The notes below the pieces were generated by a model. It did not search any database, had not been told where the DNA came from, and saw nothing but the letters and a program-made list of their open reading frames with translations. This document shows, piece by piece, positions 14,903-23,254 of a stretch of 43,593 bases of DNA; position 1 is the stretch's first letter, and each line of letters opens with the position of its first letter. Both the position numbers and the translations under genes were made by a program. The stretch lies in the NCBI GenBank assembly GCA_002746155.1, contig NVWF01000011.1:771-44363 (forward strand). Direction: 5' to 3'. The DNA is from Gammaproteobacteria bacterium. GTDB lineage: Bacteria > Pseudomonadota > Gammaproteobacteria > Enterobacterales > GCA-2746155.

Positions 14903-17710
14903 TTAAAGTTCTATTTTTTGCCAACCTGTGTCAGTTGAAATCACTTCAGCCATTGGCCAGTAATTATTATTAAGTTTTAAGGTAATTAGTCGCGCTCTAC
15001 CTGTGATATCCATGACCCTAAGTCTAACGGAGTCTCGGTCTCCTTTATTTGATACTGCCTTAATAAAGCTGTCTAAATTGGGGGTAGGTTTTTCATCGAC
15101 CTCTGTGATCAATAATCCTCGAATACCAAAATGCTGAGCGGGAGAACCAAAATTCTGACGAGATACATAGACACCTGGTTGGTCTATACCAAAACGTGTT
15201 CGTAGTGCACGGTGAGGTTCTTGTAAATATCCTCCTGCCCAAACTAACACTCTATTTGTGCCTTTACCGCTTACGGTGACTGTGTCCAAATCAATTTCAA
15301 GGACCTTATCATCACGGGCGATGGTAAGTTTGACACTGCTCTTTTGGGCGGCAAACTCTACATCTCTGAAACTGGTTAGAATTTTCCCATCAAGGGAAAG
15401 TAGTAAATCGCCTGACTTTAATAGTTTAGCTGCCGGTGATCCTTTCCAGGTATTGTTGACAGTGAGAAGTTGGTGATTATCAGGATTCTTTTTAGCAATT
15501 TTTTCCAACCAGTCCTCAGGTATACCTAAACGTCTAGCTAATACAAAAGAAACCATTGACCATTCTACTTCTAAAGACTGCAAGGTACCCGTACCTGAAG
15601 CATGTAGTGCTAGAAGGTCAGTGATATGTTGACTGGGTACAGCCCAGGAATTTTTCTTACCCGAACGACCATTGGATTTAAAGTCGAGGATCATCGCAAC
15701 CACTTCACCCTCGTCATTAAGAAAAACACCACTGGAATGTGAGTAGGGACTATCGGTTGAAATTACCATCATATTAGCATCTTGAAATCTTGCTGTTTGA
15801 GATGCGTTAACCTGGAGAGGACCAAGGGTTGATACCTTTCTACTTTGTACTAGTATCTTATAGTTGTAATTAGTACCAGCTGCGTGAATGAGATCACCAA
15901 ACTTGGGCTCAACATTGGATATTTTTGCTGCTGCAACTGGGGTGGCCCCAAGCAATTTAGGGTCATAATGAAGCAGTGCCATATTATGTAACGGGTGAAG
16001 AAAAACAACCTCTGCGGGAATTTGTATTGAGCCTGCAAAAGTTATTAGCACTTCACCGATACTCGAAGGAACGGTAGTTCGGTCTACCATAACCAAACCA
16101 TTTTTCTCATCTACGATGAGGCCTGAACCTGAAGTGCGACTGCTGACTATTTCATCTATGGCATAGGGTGTAGTGAAATTAACCCAAACCAAGGAGGGGG
16201 CAATTTTGTTTGCCAGCTCACTTTCTTGTTTTGGATGTTGAGCATTTTGTATTTCTAACGGTTCTTTAGGAACTGCGTCTGGTAGGGACTCACACAACCA
16301 ATCACCTGAGACCTTGTCATAATCACATACTTTAGTTGTGTGCCAATGGCGATCATTTTTAACAATGGATAAGGAGTGATTATGGGGATCTCTTATGCCA
16401 AAATAACGCACGGGAAACTCCTTACCATCAGGAATATCTTGAAGGGCTTTTATGGCATCATCAAGATTATCTATAACTTGTTTATTTATACTGCTGATAA
16501 CCGAACCGGCGCCAATACCTGAGCTACCAAACATATATCCACCTGATGCTAAAACTACGCCCCTAATAGGACGATTCAAATGACGTGCTTGCTGATAACT
16601 TAGGTTATGTAAAACGGCCCGCCCTATTTCGAGATAGCGAGTAGGTGTGATCTTTGCAAGGGAGCCAACAGTAACCTCGCCACTCATTAATCGACCACCG
16701 CGAAGAAATTCTAGCTGAATGGTCTCTCCCACCTGCTGATCTAAATAAGCTTCTAGGGGAATAAAGGTGCTGATGAGTTGTCCATCGATGCGAAATAAAA
16801 TATCCCCAGGCTCCAGTAAATCTGCTGCAGGACCTTCAGGTAATATATGCTCAACCACCAAAGCACCTTGAGATTCAGGATCTTCTTCTCTAAAACTATC
16901 TTCTTCTTTAGCTTTTAATCCAAGCCGAACAAGTTCAGCGTAACTTTTATGGATAAAGGTTGTTTCAAGGGTGCCTCGAATTACCGTTTTTCCCGCTTGA
17001 ATAAGTTCCAGTGCATGCTTAGCACGGTCAAGGGGGAAAAACATATTGGTATTGGCACTAAAAGCACCACCCGCTTGAAGAGCAATTACCTTACCCTGTT
17101 CATTGATAACGGGTGATCCCGATGAGCCTCCACTGGCACCACTTGCTGCTTGAAAGTAGAAGGTGTTGAAATCATTAAAGCGATGTAAACCATAATCTGG
17201 TGCTTGACGAGTAAGTCTTGCCAGAGTGCCATCTAAAATAGAAAGTTTTTCACCAGCATCATTGCCAATAACTCTTATCTCCACACCTACACTGGCAAGA
17301 TCCGGTCGCAAGTCTAGGGAGTTCACTGTGAGATGTCGCAGTTTTTGTGGATCGTATTGAAAAAAGCCAAAATCGTGCACCGGATCGCGGTAAATTGGTT
17401 TTAGATCCACTTCTTCTTGATTGATAAATATTGCTGTGGCTGTAACTGGGCCTGGTTGAACGATATGTCTGTTAGTCATGATAATACCGCGCTCAGCATC
17501 AACGATGAAGCCTGTTCCCTGACTAATCATGGGACGAGAGGTTTCAAAAGCTCTAGTGACCTCAAGCTGGATAGAAACTATCGAGCTGGTGATCTTATCG
17601 ATGGTATTTTTCCAACTAGTCGATTCTGCAAAAACTGTCGAACTTGCTAGACCAATTTGGATAAAAATCCCGAAAAAACTCAAGCAAACTAATTTTTTTA
17701 AAAACTTCAT
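14903..17710 (-). CDS. tandem HtrA-type serine protease/PDZ protein (Nma111-like)
   Basis: 935 aa with an N-terminal signal peptide ending near residue 29 (STVFAES), so exported. The first trypsin-like domain has a complete triad: H82 in TNRHIV, D113 in DPVHDFGF and S197 in GGSSGSPV, followed by PDZ modules (ILPEGPAADLLEPGDILFRIDG). A second trypsin-like domain starts near residue 530 (GSGLIVDEKNGLVMVDRTTV). Thr stands where the His should be and HPLHNMAL has Asn for Asp; SHSSGVFL keeps a Ser. It is therefore probably non-catalytic. Two more PDZ modules follow (GSPAAKLLKSGDLLLSLDG, SPAQHFGIRG). This protease-PDZ-PDZ twice layout, and blocks such as IYRDPVHDFGF, recall the eukaryotic Nma111/Ynm3 HtrA proteins as I remember them. 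It lies 13 bp after apaH. Likely role: periplasmic quality control. Confidence 0.85.
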   Translation of the reverse strand: MKFLKKLVCLSFFGIFIQIGLASSTVFAESTSWKNTIDKITSSIVSIQLEVTRAFETSRPMISQGTGFIVDAERGIIMTNRHIVQPGPVTATAIFINQEEVDLKPIYRDPVHDFGFFQYDPQKLRHLTVNSLDLRPDLASVGVEIRVIGNDAGEKLSILDGTLARLTRQAPDYGLHRFNDFNTFYFQAASGASGGSSGSPVINEQGKVIALQAGGAFSANTNMFFPLDRAKHALELIQAGKTVIRGTLETTFIHKSYAELVRLGLKAKEEDSFREEDPESQGALVVEHILPEGPAADLLEPGDILFRIDGQLISTFIPLEAYLDQQVGETIQLEFLRGGRLMSGEVTVGSLAKITPTRYLEIGRAVLHNLSYQQARHLNRPIRGVVLASGGYMFGSSGIGAGSVISSINKQVIDNLDDAIKALQDIPDGKEFPVRYFGIRDPHNHSLSIVKNDRHWHTTKVCDYDKVSGDWLCESLPDAVPKEPLEIQNAQHPKQESELANKIAPSLVWVNFTTPYAIDEIVSSRTSGSGLIVDEKNGLVMVDRTTVPSSIGEVLITFAGSIQIPAEVVFLHPLHNMALLHYDPKLLGATPVAAAKISNVEPKFGDLIHAAGTNYNYKILVQSRKVSTLGPLQVNASQTARFQDANMMVISTDSPYSHSSGVFLNDEGEVVAMILDFKSNGRSGKKNSWAVPSQHITDLLALHASGTGTLQSLEVEWSMVSFVLARRLGIPEDWLEKIAKKNPDNHQLLTVNNTWKGSPAAKLLKSGDLLLSLDGKILTSFRDVEFAAQKSSVKLTIARDDKVLEIDLDTVTVSGKGTNRVLVWAGGYLQEPHRALRTRFGIDQPGVYVSRQNFGSPAQHFGIRGLLITEVDEKPTPNLDSFIKAVSNKGDRDSVRLRVMDITGRARLITLKLNNNYWPMAEVISTDTGWQKIEL

Positions 17711-17723
17711 TCAATTCATCTCT

Positions 17724-18548
17724 CTATTTTTGGTAGCCGGCTACACTATACCAACGCTTTTCTTCTAAACACCAAGCTGATAATTTATTACCCCAAACAC
17801 AGCCGGTATCAAGGCTAATAATACCAGCTAGGGGTTCTTTTTCTATCAAGGCTGCCCAGTGGCCATGTAATATATAACCTTGATGTTTAATTCGTCCCTT
17901 GACCTTAAACCACGGAATAAGGTCCTCTGGGGTTTCACTCACTGGACCTTTGCATAACATATCCAAAGAGTAGTCCTGATAACAATAACGCATTCTTGTA
18001 AGACTATTGGTAATAAAACGTAAGCGGTCATTTCCAGTTAGATCAGATGACCATTTCTCAGGTTGATTACCATACATTTGAGTAAAAAATTCTGAGTACT
18101 CCTTACCTCGTAATACCCGTTCAACTTCACCAGCATAATCAATAATTTCTTGTCGACTCCATAAGGGGTAGACTCCCGCATGGACTAGTAAATAATCATC
18201 TTTTACATGAACAAGAGGTCGAAAGCGAAGCCAATCTAATAGCTGATCTGCATCAGGCGCATCAAGGATAGTGTAAAAATTATCCTTTGGATTTTGTTTT
18301 ATTTGAGTGGCATTTTTACCTGCTTCAAACACAGCTAACAGATGTAAATCATGGTTGCCAAGTACAATAACACTGCAATCACGCAGGCTATGTATCAGCC
18401 GTAATGCGCCAAGAGAGTCGGGCCCCCGATTGACTAGATCACCAGCAAACCATAGCTGGTCAGCAGTGGGATCAAAATTAATGAGTTCAAGTAATACTTC
18501 AAGCTCAACTCTACAACCTTGAATATCGCCTATGGCATAAGTGGCCAT
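17724..18548 (-). CDS. apaH: bis(5'-nucleosyl)-tetraphosphatase (symmetrical) ApaH
   Basis: Hydrolyses Ap4A to two ADP; also removes Np4 caps from RNA in gammaproteobacteria. A 274-aa metallophosphatase with the metal-binding signatures GDIQGC, FAGDLVNRGPDS and VLGNHDLHLLAV, then LLVHAGVYPLWS, HGHWAAL and LDTGCVWGNKLSAW. Length matches the family. It starts 8 bp after the apaG stop, the standard apaG-apaH order. The rsmA, pdxA and surA genes that often precede this pair are not here. The stop is 13 bp before the htrA-like gene on the same strand, so the three probably form one transcript. Confidence 0.97.
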   Translation of the reverse strand: MATYAIGDIQGCRVELEVLLELINFDPTADQLWFAGDLVNRGPDSLGALRLIHSLRDCSVIVLGNHDLHLLAVFEAGKNATQIKQNPKDNFYTILDAPDADQLLDWLRFRPLVHVKDDYLLVHAGVYPLWSRQEIIDYAGEVERVLRGKEYSEFFTQMYGNQPEKWSSDLTGNDRLRFITNSLTRMRYCYQDYSLDMLCKGPVSETPEDLIPWFKVKGRIKHQGYILHGHWAALIEKEPLAGIISLDTGCVWGNKLSAWCLEEKRWYSVAGYQK

Positions 18549-18556
18549 GGGATGAG

Positions 18557-18976
18557 CTAGTGCAATTTATCGTGTTGGGCTAGGGTAAAAACGGGAATGG
18601 GCGCGTCAAATTCAATACCATCTTCACCACACATGGTAAAGCTGCCATGCATACAACCCATAAATTCATGGAGTACAGTGCCAGAAGTATATTCATATTT
18701 AGTTCCGGGTTCTATCCAGGGTTGCTCTCCAATAACACCATCACCTCGAACCTCTAGCGTTTCGCCATTCGCATCTGTGATTATCCAATGTCTGCGAAGA
18801 AGTTGGGCAGTTGTTGTGCCCTTATTGATAATTCTCACCGTATAGGCAAATACAAATTGTTTCTCAAGGGGTCTAGACTGAGCTTCAATATATTTGGTTG
18901 CAACATTGATTTCAAATTGTGATGGTTGGATAAACTCATCAGCCTTCGATAGTTTTGATTCTGAAGTTGTTTTCAT
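18557..18976 (-). CDS. apaG: ApaG (CorD-like) protein
   Basis: ApaG is a small fibronectin-III-like beta-sandwich protein of uncertain biochemical role (CorD phenotype, Co2+ resistance and Mg2+ efflux). The conserved core is clear: YIEAQSRPLEKQFVFAYTVRI, LLRRHWIITDANG, VRGDGVIGEQPWIEPGTKYEYTSGTVL, MHGSFTM and FDAPIPVFTL. The track start (TTG 19018) would add 14 residues. I use ATG 18976 (MKTTSESK), which gives 139 aa, still slightly longer than the usual ~125. It is translated just ahead of apaH and divergently from the SDR gene. Confidence 0.95.
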   Translation of the reverse strand: MKTTSESKLSKADEFIQPSQFEINVATKYIEAQSRPLEKQFVFAYTVRIINKGTTTAQLLRRHWIITDANGETLEVRGDGVIGEQPWIEPGTKYEYTSGTVLHEFMGCMHGSFTMCGEDGIEFDAPIPVFTLAQHDKLH

Positions 18977-19080
18977 AGTTCTATTCTGCCGACTTATGTG
19001 AAAGGTAACAAGATCCAAGCTGATAAAATTTGAACTTTTCCGTTACAATATGTGCCTAGACAATTCAATGGGGACAGAAA

Positions 19081-19824
19081 GTGAGCAAAATTGCATTAAT
19101 TACCGGAGCAAGCTCAGGGTTTGGAGAAGCGACTGCTCGACAATTAGCAGATAATGGTTGGCAATTAGTTATCGTGGCGAGACGACTTGAGCGCTTGGAA
19201 TTACTGAAAAATGAGCTAGGGAATGCTGTAATTGAATGTGTTTGCCTTGATGTTCGCGACCGTCAAGGCGTAAAAGCTCTCTTGGAACCTTGGAATGGTA
19301 AAGTCGATTTACTTATAAATAATGCTGGTCTTGCAGCAGGTCTAGAGATGGCTTGGAATGCTTCCCTTGATGATTGGGACTTGATGATTGACACGAATAT
19401 AAAAGGTCTTACCTATGTCACAAGAGCTTTGTTATCAGGCATGGTTAAAAAAGGTCAAGGACATGTTATCAATATGGGTTCCATAGCAGGAAGCTATAAT
19501 TACCCAGGTGGCAATACCTACGGAGCCAGTAAAGCTTTTGTTGAACGTTTTTCAATGAATCTACGATCTGATCTCCATGGCACAGGCGTGAGGGTAACTA
19601 ATATTGAACCCGGTATGTCTGAAACGGAATTTTCCAAGGTGCGCTTTAAAGGTGACGTGGAAAAAGCAAAGCACCTATACAAGGGTACCAAAGCATTGCA
19701 ACCTGAAGATATAGCTGCTTCAATTGTTTGGTGTGCCTCTCAGCCAGAGCATGTGAATATTAATCGTTTAGAGATAATGCCAACGGTACAGGCTTTTGGA
19801 GCTTTGCCTATTGCAAGAGAGTAG
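19081..19824 (+). CDS. short-chain dehydrogenase/reductase (YdfG-like)
   Basis: A 247-aa classical SDR. The NAD(P)-binding TGASSGFGEATARQLA is followed by VARRLERL, whose Arg pair suggests NADP. NNAG, the catalytic Ser region NMGSIAG, YGASKAF (Tyr-x-x-x-Lys) and NIEPGMSETEFSKVRF are present. The sequence is closest in pattern to the YdfG group (NADP-dependent 3-hydroxy acid/L-allo-threonine dehydrogenase), but substrate cannot be proven by sequence. The start is GTG 19081, with GGGGA about 6 bp upstream. It is divergent from apaG. Confidence 0.88.
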   Translation: MSKIALITGASSGFGEATARQLADNGWQLVIVARRLERLELLKNELGNAVIECVCLDVRDRQGVKALLEPWNGKVDLLINNAGLAAGLEMAWNASLDDWDLMIDTNIKGLTYVTRALLSGMVKKGQGHVINMGSIAGSYNYPGGNTYGASKAFVERFSMNLRSDLHGTGVRVTNIEPGMSETEFSKVRFKGDVEKAKHLYKGTKALQPEDIAASIVWCASQPEHVNINRLEIMPTVQAFGALPIARE

Positions 19825-19884
19825 TCGCAAACAGTAGCCGCAAGAGAATTAATTTTGCAATTGTGAACTAAAAGGAGCCTTTAA

Positions 19885-20334
19885 ATGAAAACTTTCAGAT
19901 TTATTATGCCTTTGTTATTAGTTATATCTCATTTTTCGGTTGTTGCAGATAAAAACGACCATAGCGAAGCAATAATTAGTAATATTAAAGCCATGTGGAA
20001 GGCAATCGAAACAAATAATTTGCCCGATTATTTAGAGTATATCCATCCTGATTACACCTTGTTTGGTGAAAGTGATGCTTATCTTCACAAGGGAAAAGAT
20101 AAGGAGGCTATCGATATTGGTGATTACATTGGCAGGGCTAAAGATGTTCGCACCTTTATGCATCAACCCGAGGTAATTGTGCGGGGAGATACTGCCTGGA
20201 TCACTTATTATTGGAGTGATGCTGACTACGTTAGTGATGTTCGTTTTACTTCTCGTGGAAAATCGACACGTATTTTTGTTAAAGAAAATGGACGCTGGTT
20301 ATGCATTCATTCGCATTTTACAGCCTTACCTTGA
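19885..20334 (+). CDS. exported SnoaL/DUF4440-like (NTF2-fold) protein
   Basis: 149 aa with a cleavable signal peptide (MKTFRFIMPLLLVISHFSVVADKND). The mature part fits the NTF2-like fold of DUF4440/SnoaL proteins: IKAMWKAIETNNLPDYLEYIHPDYTLFGE near the start and GDTAWITYYWSD with GRWLCIHSHFTALP at the end. These proteins bind small ligands or act as hydrolase/isomerase-like modules; no specific activity can be inferred. AAGGAG lies 8 bp before ATG 19885. Possibly co-transcribed with the SDR gene 60 bp upstream. Confidence 0.75.
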   Translation: MKTFRFIMPLLLVISHFSVVADKNDHSEAIISNIKAMWKAIETNNLPDYLEYIHPDYTLFGESDAYLHKGKDKEAIDIGDYIGRAKDVRTFMHQPEVIVRGDTAWITYYWSDADYVSDVRFTSRGKSTRIFVKENGRWLCIHSHFTALP

Positions 20335-20374
20335 AGGTTAAAGTTTATTGACCCTTCAAGGGTTGCATTATTTT
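20329..20374 (+). terminator. probable intrinsic terminator after the NTF2-like gene
   Basis: A 9-bp perfect inverted repeat, CCTTGAAGG (20329-20337) and CCTTCAAGG (20353-20361), overlaps the stop codon and is followed by a T-rich run (TTATTTTT). The remainder of the ~340-bp gap to 20674 shows no gene; it presumably holds the promoter of the cytochrome operon, but no strong consensus is seen. Confidence 0.5.
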
Positions 20375-20674
20375 TCCTAAGATAGTGGTAATTTACACTA
20401 TTTATCAATACAACTTTCTCTCGCTGCTTTAACTCATCCATGGATATCCTACTCGTGCCTTCTTCACAACGCAAAGTGTGGATGAAATTGTTCTTCCCTC
20501 TCAGCTGTTCTACCCATTGAATATATCAAAGTATTCTTGGTATCTTTTTACCCCTAGGTGTTGGTTTATAACTGCAGTTGATCTTGGTAATTCATTTTTA
20601 AGCTTCGTTTAATCTTGCTTACTGTAATATCTTTTATTATTAAACACTGGTCATTTAATAATAAGGATAAATAC

Positions 20675-21274
20675 ATGGAAAACCCTAATTTAACAAACAT
20701 TAAAGTATGGGACCCTCTGGTACGCATTTTTCATTGGTCATTAGCATTTTTCTTTTTCCTTGCCTATATTGTTGAAGACGATTTGATAGGTGTCCATACT
20801 TATGCAGGATATACAGTGGCATTGCTAGTCTCTTTCCGTCTAATCTGGGGTTTTATTGGAACACCTTACGCTCGATTTAGTGACTTTGTCACTAGTTTTA
20901 AGGCTGTCAAAACCTACCTGTCACAACTGTTTGTCGGTAAAACAAAACACTATATTGGGCATAATCCCGCAGGTGGTTTAATGATAATAGCCCTATTAAC
21001 TAGTCTTATAATAACTACGTTTACAGGAATGTTCTTGTTTGCTACAGAAGGTCATGGTCCGTTTGGTGGGACATTCTTATCACAACTTTCCGAAGGTCCA
21101 TTAGAAGACATACATGAGTTTTTTGCCAATTTTACAGTATTTATGGTGGTTATTCATTTGTCTGGTGTAATTGTTAGTAGCTTGTTATATAAAGAAAATC
21201 TTGTGAAATCAATGGTTACAGGTAAAAAACTCATCAATGTTAAAACTGAGGAGAATGCAGATGAAAACATCTAG
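20675..21274 (+). CDS. cytochrome b561-type membrane protein of the SHP/DHC operon
   Basis: A 199-aa di-heme b-type cytochrome of the Ni-hydrogenase CytB/b561 family, expected to pass quinol electrons to the periplasmic cytochromes encoded next. Four membrane segments are visible, with His ligands in VRIFHWSLAF, IGVHTYAGY and MVVIHLSG; HNPAGG is a family landmark. The track start at 20615 is replaced by ATG 20675 (MENPNLTNIKVWDP), preceded by AAGGAT, because family members begin just before KVWDPLVRIFHW. The 3' end overlaps the next cytochrome gene by 14 bp. Confidence 0.9.
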   Translation: MENPNLTNIKVWDPLVRIFHWSLAFFFFLAYIVEDDLIGVHTYAGYTVALLVSFRLIWGFIGTPYARFSDFVTSFKAVKTYLSQLFVGKTKHYIGHNPAGGLMIIALLTSLIITTFTGMFLFATEGHGPFGGTFLSQLSEGPLEDIHEFFANFTVFMVVIHLSGVIVSSLLYKENLVKSMVTGKKLINVKTEENADENI

Positions 21275-21659
21275 TGTGATTCAATTCCTGTGCCTTTTCT
21301 TAATCATAGTTTTTAGTTTATCTGTGATGAGAGCATCGGAGGCCATTGACTCGCTTTTGTTGGAATATAAAGCGACTTCGAAAGATGCCTTCTCTGCACA
21401 AGTAGGAGAAGGTTTGTGGATAAAGGAAGTAAAAGGACGAAGTTGCACAACTTGCCATTCTTCGTCACTAAAACAAATAGGTAAACATGCTAGAACGGGA
21501 AAAATCATTCAGCCAATGTCACCTAGCGTAAATCCTGAGAGATTAACAGATGTTAAAAAAATCAAGAAATGGTTATTGCGTAATTGTAAATGGACTTTTA
21601 AACGAGAGTGTACTGCACAAGAAAAAGGCAGCATATTAATTTGGCTGAACCAACAATGA
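21261..21659 (+). CDS. DUF1924 monoheme cytochrome c (SHP-like)
   Basis: 132 aa from ATG 21261, chosen because GAGGAG lies 7 bp upstream; the earlier ATGs at 21237 and 21255 are too far or too close. An N-terminal signal peptide (VIQFLCLFLIIVFSLSVMRASEA) is followed by a single heme-binding CTTCH near residue 60. C-terminal features are NPERLTDVKKIKKWLLRNCKWTFKRECTAQEKGSILIWL. This matches DUF1924, which contains the sphaeroides heme protein (SHP), a high-spin cytochrome c reported to bind O2 and NO. Two extra Cys (NCKW, RECT) could form the disulfide known near SHP's heme. Sits between its b-type and diheme partners. Confidence 0.88.
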   Translation: MKTSSVIQFLCLFLIIVFSLSVMRASEAIDSLLLEYKATSKDAFSAQVGEGLWIKEVKGRSCTTCHSSSLKQIGKHARTGKIIQPMSPSVNPERLTDVKKIKKWLLRNCKWTFKRECTAQEKGSILIWLNQQ

Positions 21660-21685
21660 ATAAATCAAAAGTAAGAGGAATAGAT

Positions 21686-22312
21686 ATGAATATTGAAATG
21701 AATAAGTACCAAAAATTAGTAGGCATGACCTTACTTGGAGCAATTGTATTTTTTGGAATAGTCAGTGTTTCAACATCGGCAATGGATGAGAGATCTTCAA
21801 AAGATCATCAACATCAAAGTGATGATACTAGTGATGATGATTGCAGTAGTGATGGTTGCAGTAGTGATGACAACAAGTATACTCTTATTCAAGATGATAC
21901 TTACGCCTTAGAATGTGGCTCATGCCACTTAGCCTATCCTGCCGAATTATTACCTTCAGAAAGTTGGCATGCTATTATGACTGGATTAGATGAGCATTTT
22001 GATGAAAGTGCAGAAATGGATGAGAAGACAACAAATTATATTTATGGTTATTTAAAAGAGCATGCCTTGGATAAATCAAAACCATCAAGACTTAGCAAGA
22101 TGTTACGCAATTTACCAAAAAAGGCACCACTTAGAATTACCGATTTACCATATTTTATCCATGAACATGATGAAATCCCTAACAGGATGGTAACAGATAA
22201 CCCTAAAGTAGGCTCATTTAGCAATTGTGAAAAATGCCATGAAGGTGCTGCGGGAGGACAATTTGATGAAGAGAACGTTAATATTCCTGGCTTTGCTCAT
22301 TGGGATGATTGA
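21686..22312 (+). CDS. diheme cytochrome c (DHC)
   Basis: Periplasmic electron carrier, the usual redox partner of SHP. About 208 aa from ATG 21686, where AGGA lies 6 bp upstream; the track start is longer. After a signal/anchor segment (VGMTLLGAIVFFGIVSVSTSAM) there is a strongly acidic, Ser/Cys-containing linker (DDTSDDDCSSDGCSSDDN). Then come the first heme site CGSCH with AYPAELLPSESWHAIM, the family block LDEHFDESAEMDEKT, and the second heme site CEKCH near the C-terminus. The acidic linker with two non-heme Cys looks unusual. The last 47 bp overlap the PepSY gene in another frame. Confidence 0.9.
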   Translation: MNIEMNKYQKLVGMTLLGAIVFFGIVSVSTSAMDERSSKDHQHQSDDTSDDDCSSDGCSSDDNKYTLIQDDTYALECGSCHLAYPAELLPSESWHAIMTGLDEHFDESAEMDEKTTNYIYGYLKEHALDKSKPSRLSKMLRNLPKKAPLRITDLPYFIHEHDEIPNRMVTDNPKVGSFSNCEKCHEGAAGGQFDEENVNIPGFAHWDD

Positions 22313-22577
22313 CAGCCTAGACTTGTATGCTGATAGTGATGATGATCTTTCCAAATACATTTTACAGTGGGTTAAAGAAGGCAAAGTTCTTTCCTTTGAC
22401 GTTATAAAAAAACGTTATGGTAAACGATTAAAAGGTAGATTAATTGATCTAGAGGTTGAAAGAGAAAAAGGTCGAATTATTTATGAGTTGGAGCTAATGC
22501 GAGCTGATTCTGTAATCTATGAAATCAAAATAGATGCCAAAACGGGAGAATGGCTTAATGAGGAAAAGGAGCATTGA
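22266..22577 (+). CDS. exported PepSY-domain protein
   Basis: 103 aa from ATG 22266 (MKRTLIFLALLIGMIDSLDLYADS), preceded by GGAGGA at 7 bp; the track start upstream is not supported. A signal peptide is followed by one PepSY domain ending with the typical GRIIYELELMRADSVIYEIKIDAKTGEWL. PepSY modules are small periplasmic domains often found beside two-component systems and cytochrome operons, possibly modulating a sensor or protease. The gene begins inside the diheme cytochrome gene, and its TGA stop overlaps the TTG start of the response regulator, so it is tightly coupled on both sides. Confidence 0.88.
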   Translation: MKRTLIFLALLIGMIDSLDLYADSDDDLSKYILQWVKEGKVLSFDVIKKRYGKRLKGRLIDLEVEREKGRIIYELELMRADSVIYEIKIDAKTGEWLNEEKEH

Positions 22578-23254
22578 AGCTTTTACTAATTGAAGATGAT
22601 TTCGAGCTGGTTGAACGCTTAACAAAAGTGTTAAGACGTTCGGGTTACGCTATAGAACATGCTGATAATGGCATTGATGGTCAATTTCTGGGAGAAGATG
22701 AAGGTGACTTGGATGTTATAATTCTCGATCTTGGGTTACCTGGAAAATCAGGCTTAGAAGTCCTTAGACACTGGCGTAAATTGGGGCTTACAACACCTGT
22801 TCTGATATTAACAGCTCGAGATGCTTGGCATGAAAAAGTAGACGGCCTTAAAGCTGGTGCTGATGACTATCTTGGAAAACCATTTCATACTGAAGAATTG
22901 CTGGCTCGCCTTGAAGCTTTGGTACGAAGAAAATTTGGGAATGCTGATAATAAGCTTTTTCATTGTGGTATTAAGTTAGATGTAGATAAGCAAACCGTAT
23001 TTAATCAGGCTGGTGAAATGTTTGAATTAACTGCTATTGAATATCGATTATTGCATTATCTTATGATGAACCCTGAAAAGGTCATTTCAAAAACAGAATT
23101 AAGTGAGCATGTTTATCAAGAAGAGCAACTAAAAGATACTAATGTTATCGAAGTTTATATTAATCGGCTGCGCAATTATTTAGGTAAATCATTTATTGTA
23201 ACCAGACGCAGACAAGGGTATCGGTTAAAGGAAGACAAGACTTGTACTCACTAA
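22574..23254 (+). CDS. OmpR/PhoB-family response regulator
   Basis: 226-aa DNA-binding response regulator. The receiver shows the acidic pocket (LLIEDD), phosphoacceptor Asp in VIILDLGLPGKSG, LTARDAW and the Lys in LGKPFHTEEL. The C-terminal winged helix shows FELTAIEYRLLHYLMMNPEKVISKTELSEHVY and VEVYINRLRNYLG. It uses a TTG start overlapping the PepSY stop (TTGA), with GAGG 10 bp upstream, and resembles the QseB/PmrA subgroup. With the kinase that follows it probably controls this cytochrome operon; that is inference from linkage. Confidence 0.92.
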   Translation: MKLLLIEDDFELVERLTKVLRRSGYAIEHADNGIDGQFLGEDEGDLDVIILDLGLPGKSGLEVLRHWRKLGLTTPVLILTARDAWHEKVDGLKAGADDYLGKPFHTEELLARLEALVRRKFGNADNKLFHCGIKLDVDKQTVFNQAGEMFELTAIEYRLLHYLMMNPEKVISKTELSEHVYQEEQLKDTNVIEVYINRLRNYLGKSFIVTRRRQGYRLKEDKTCTH

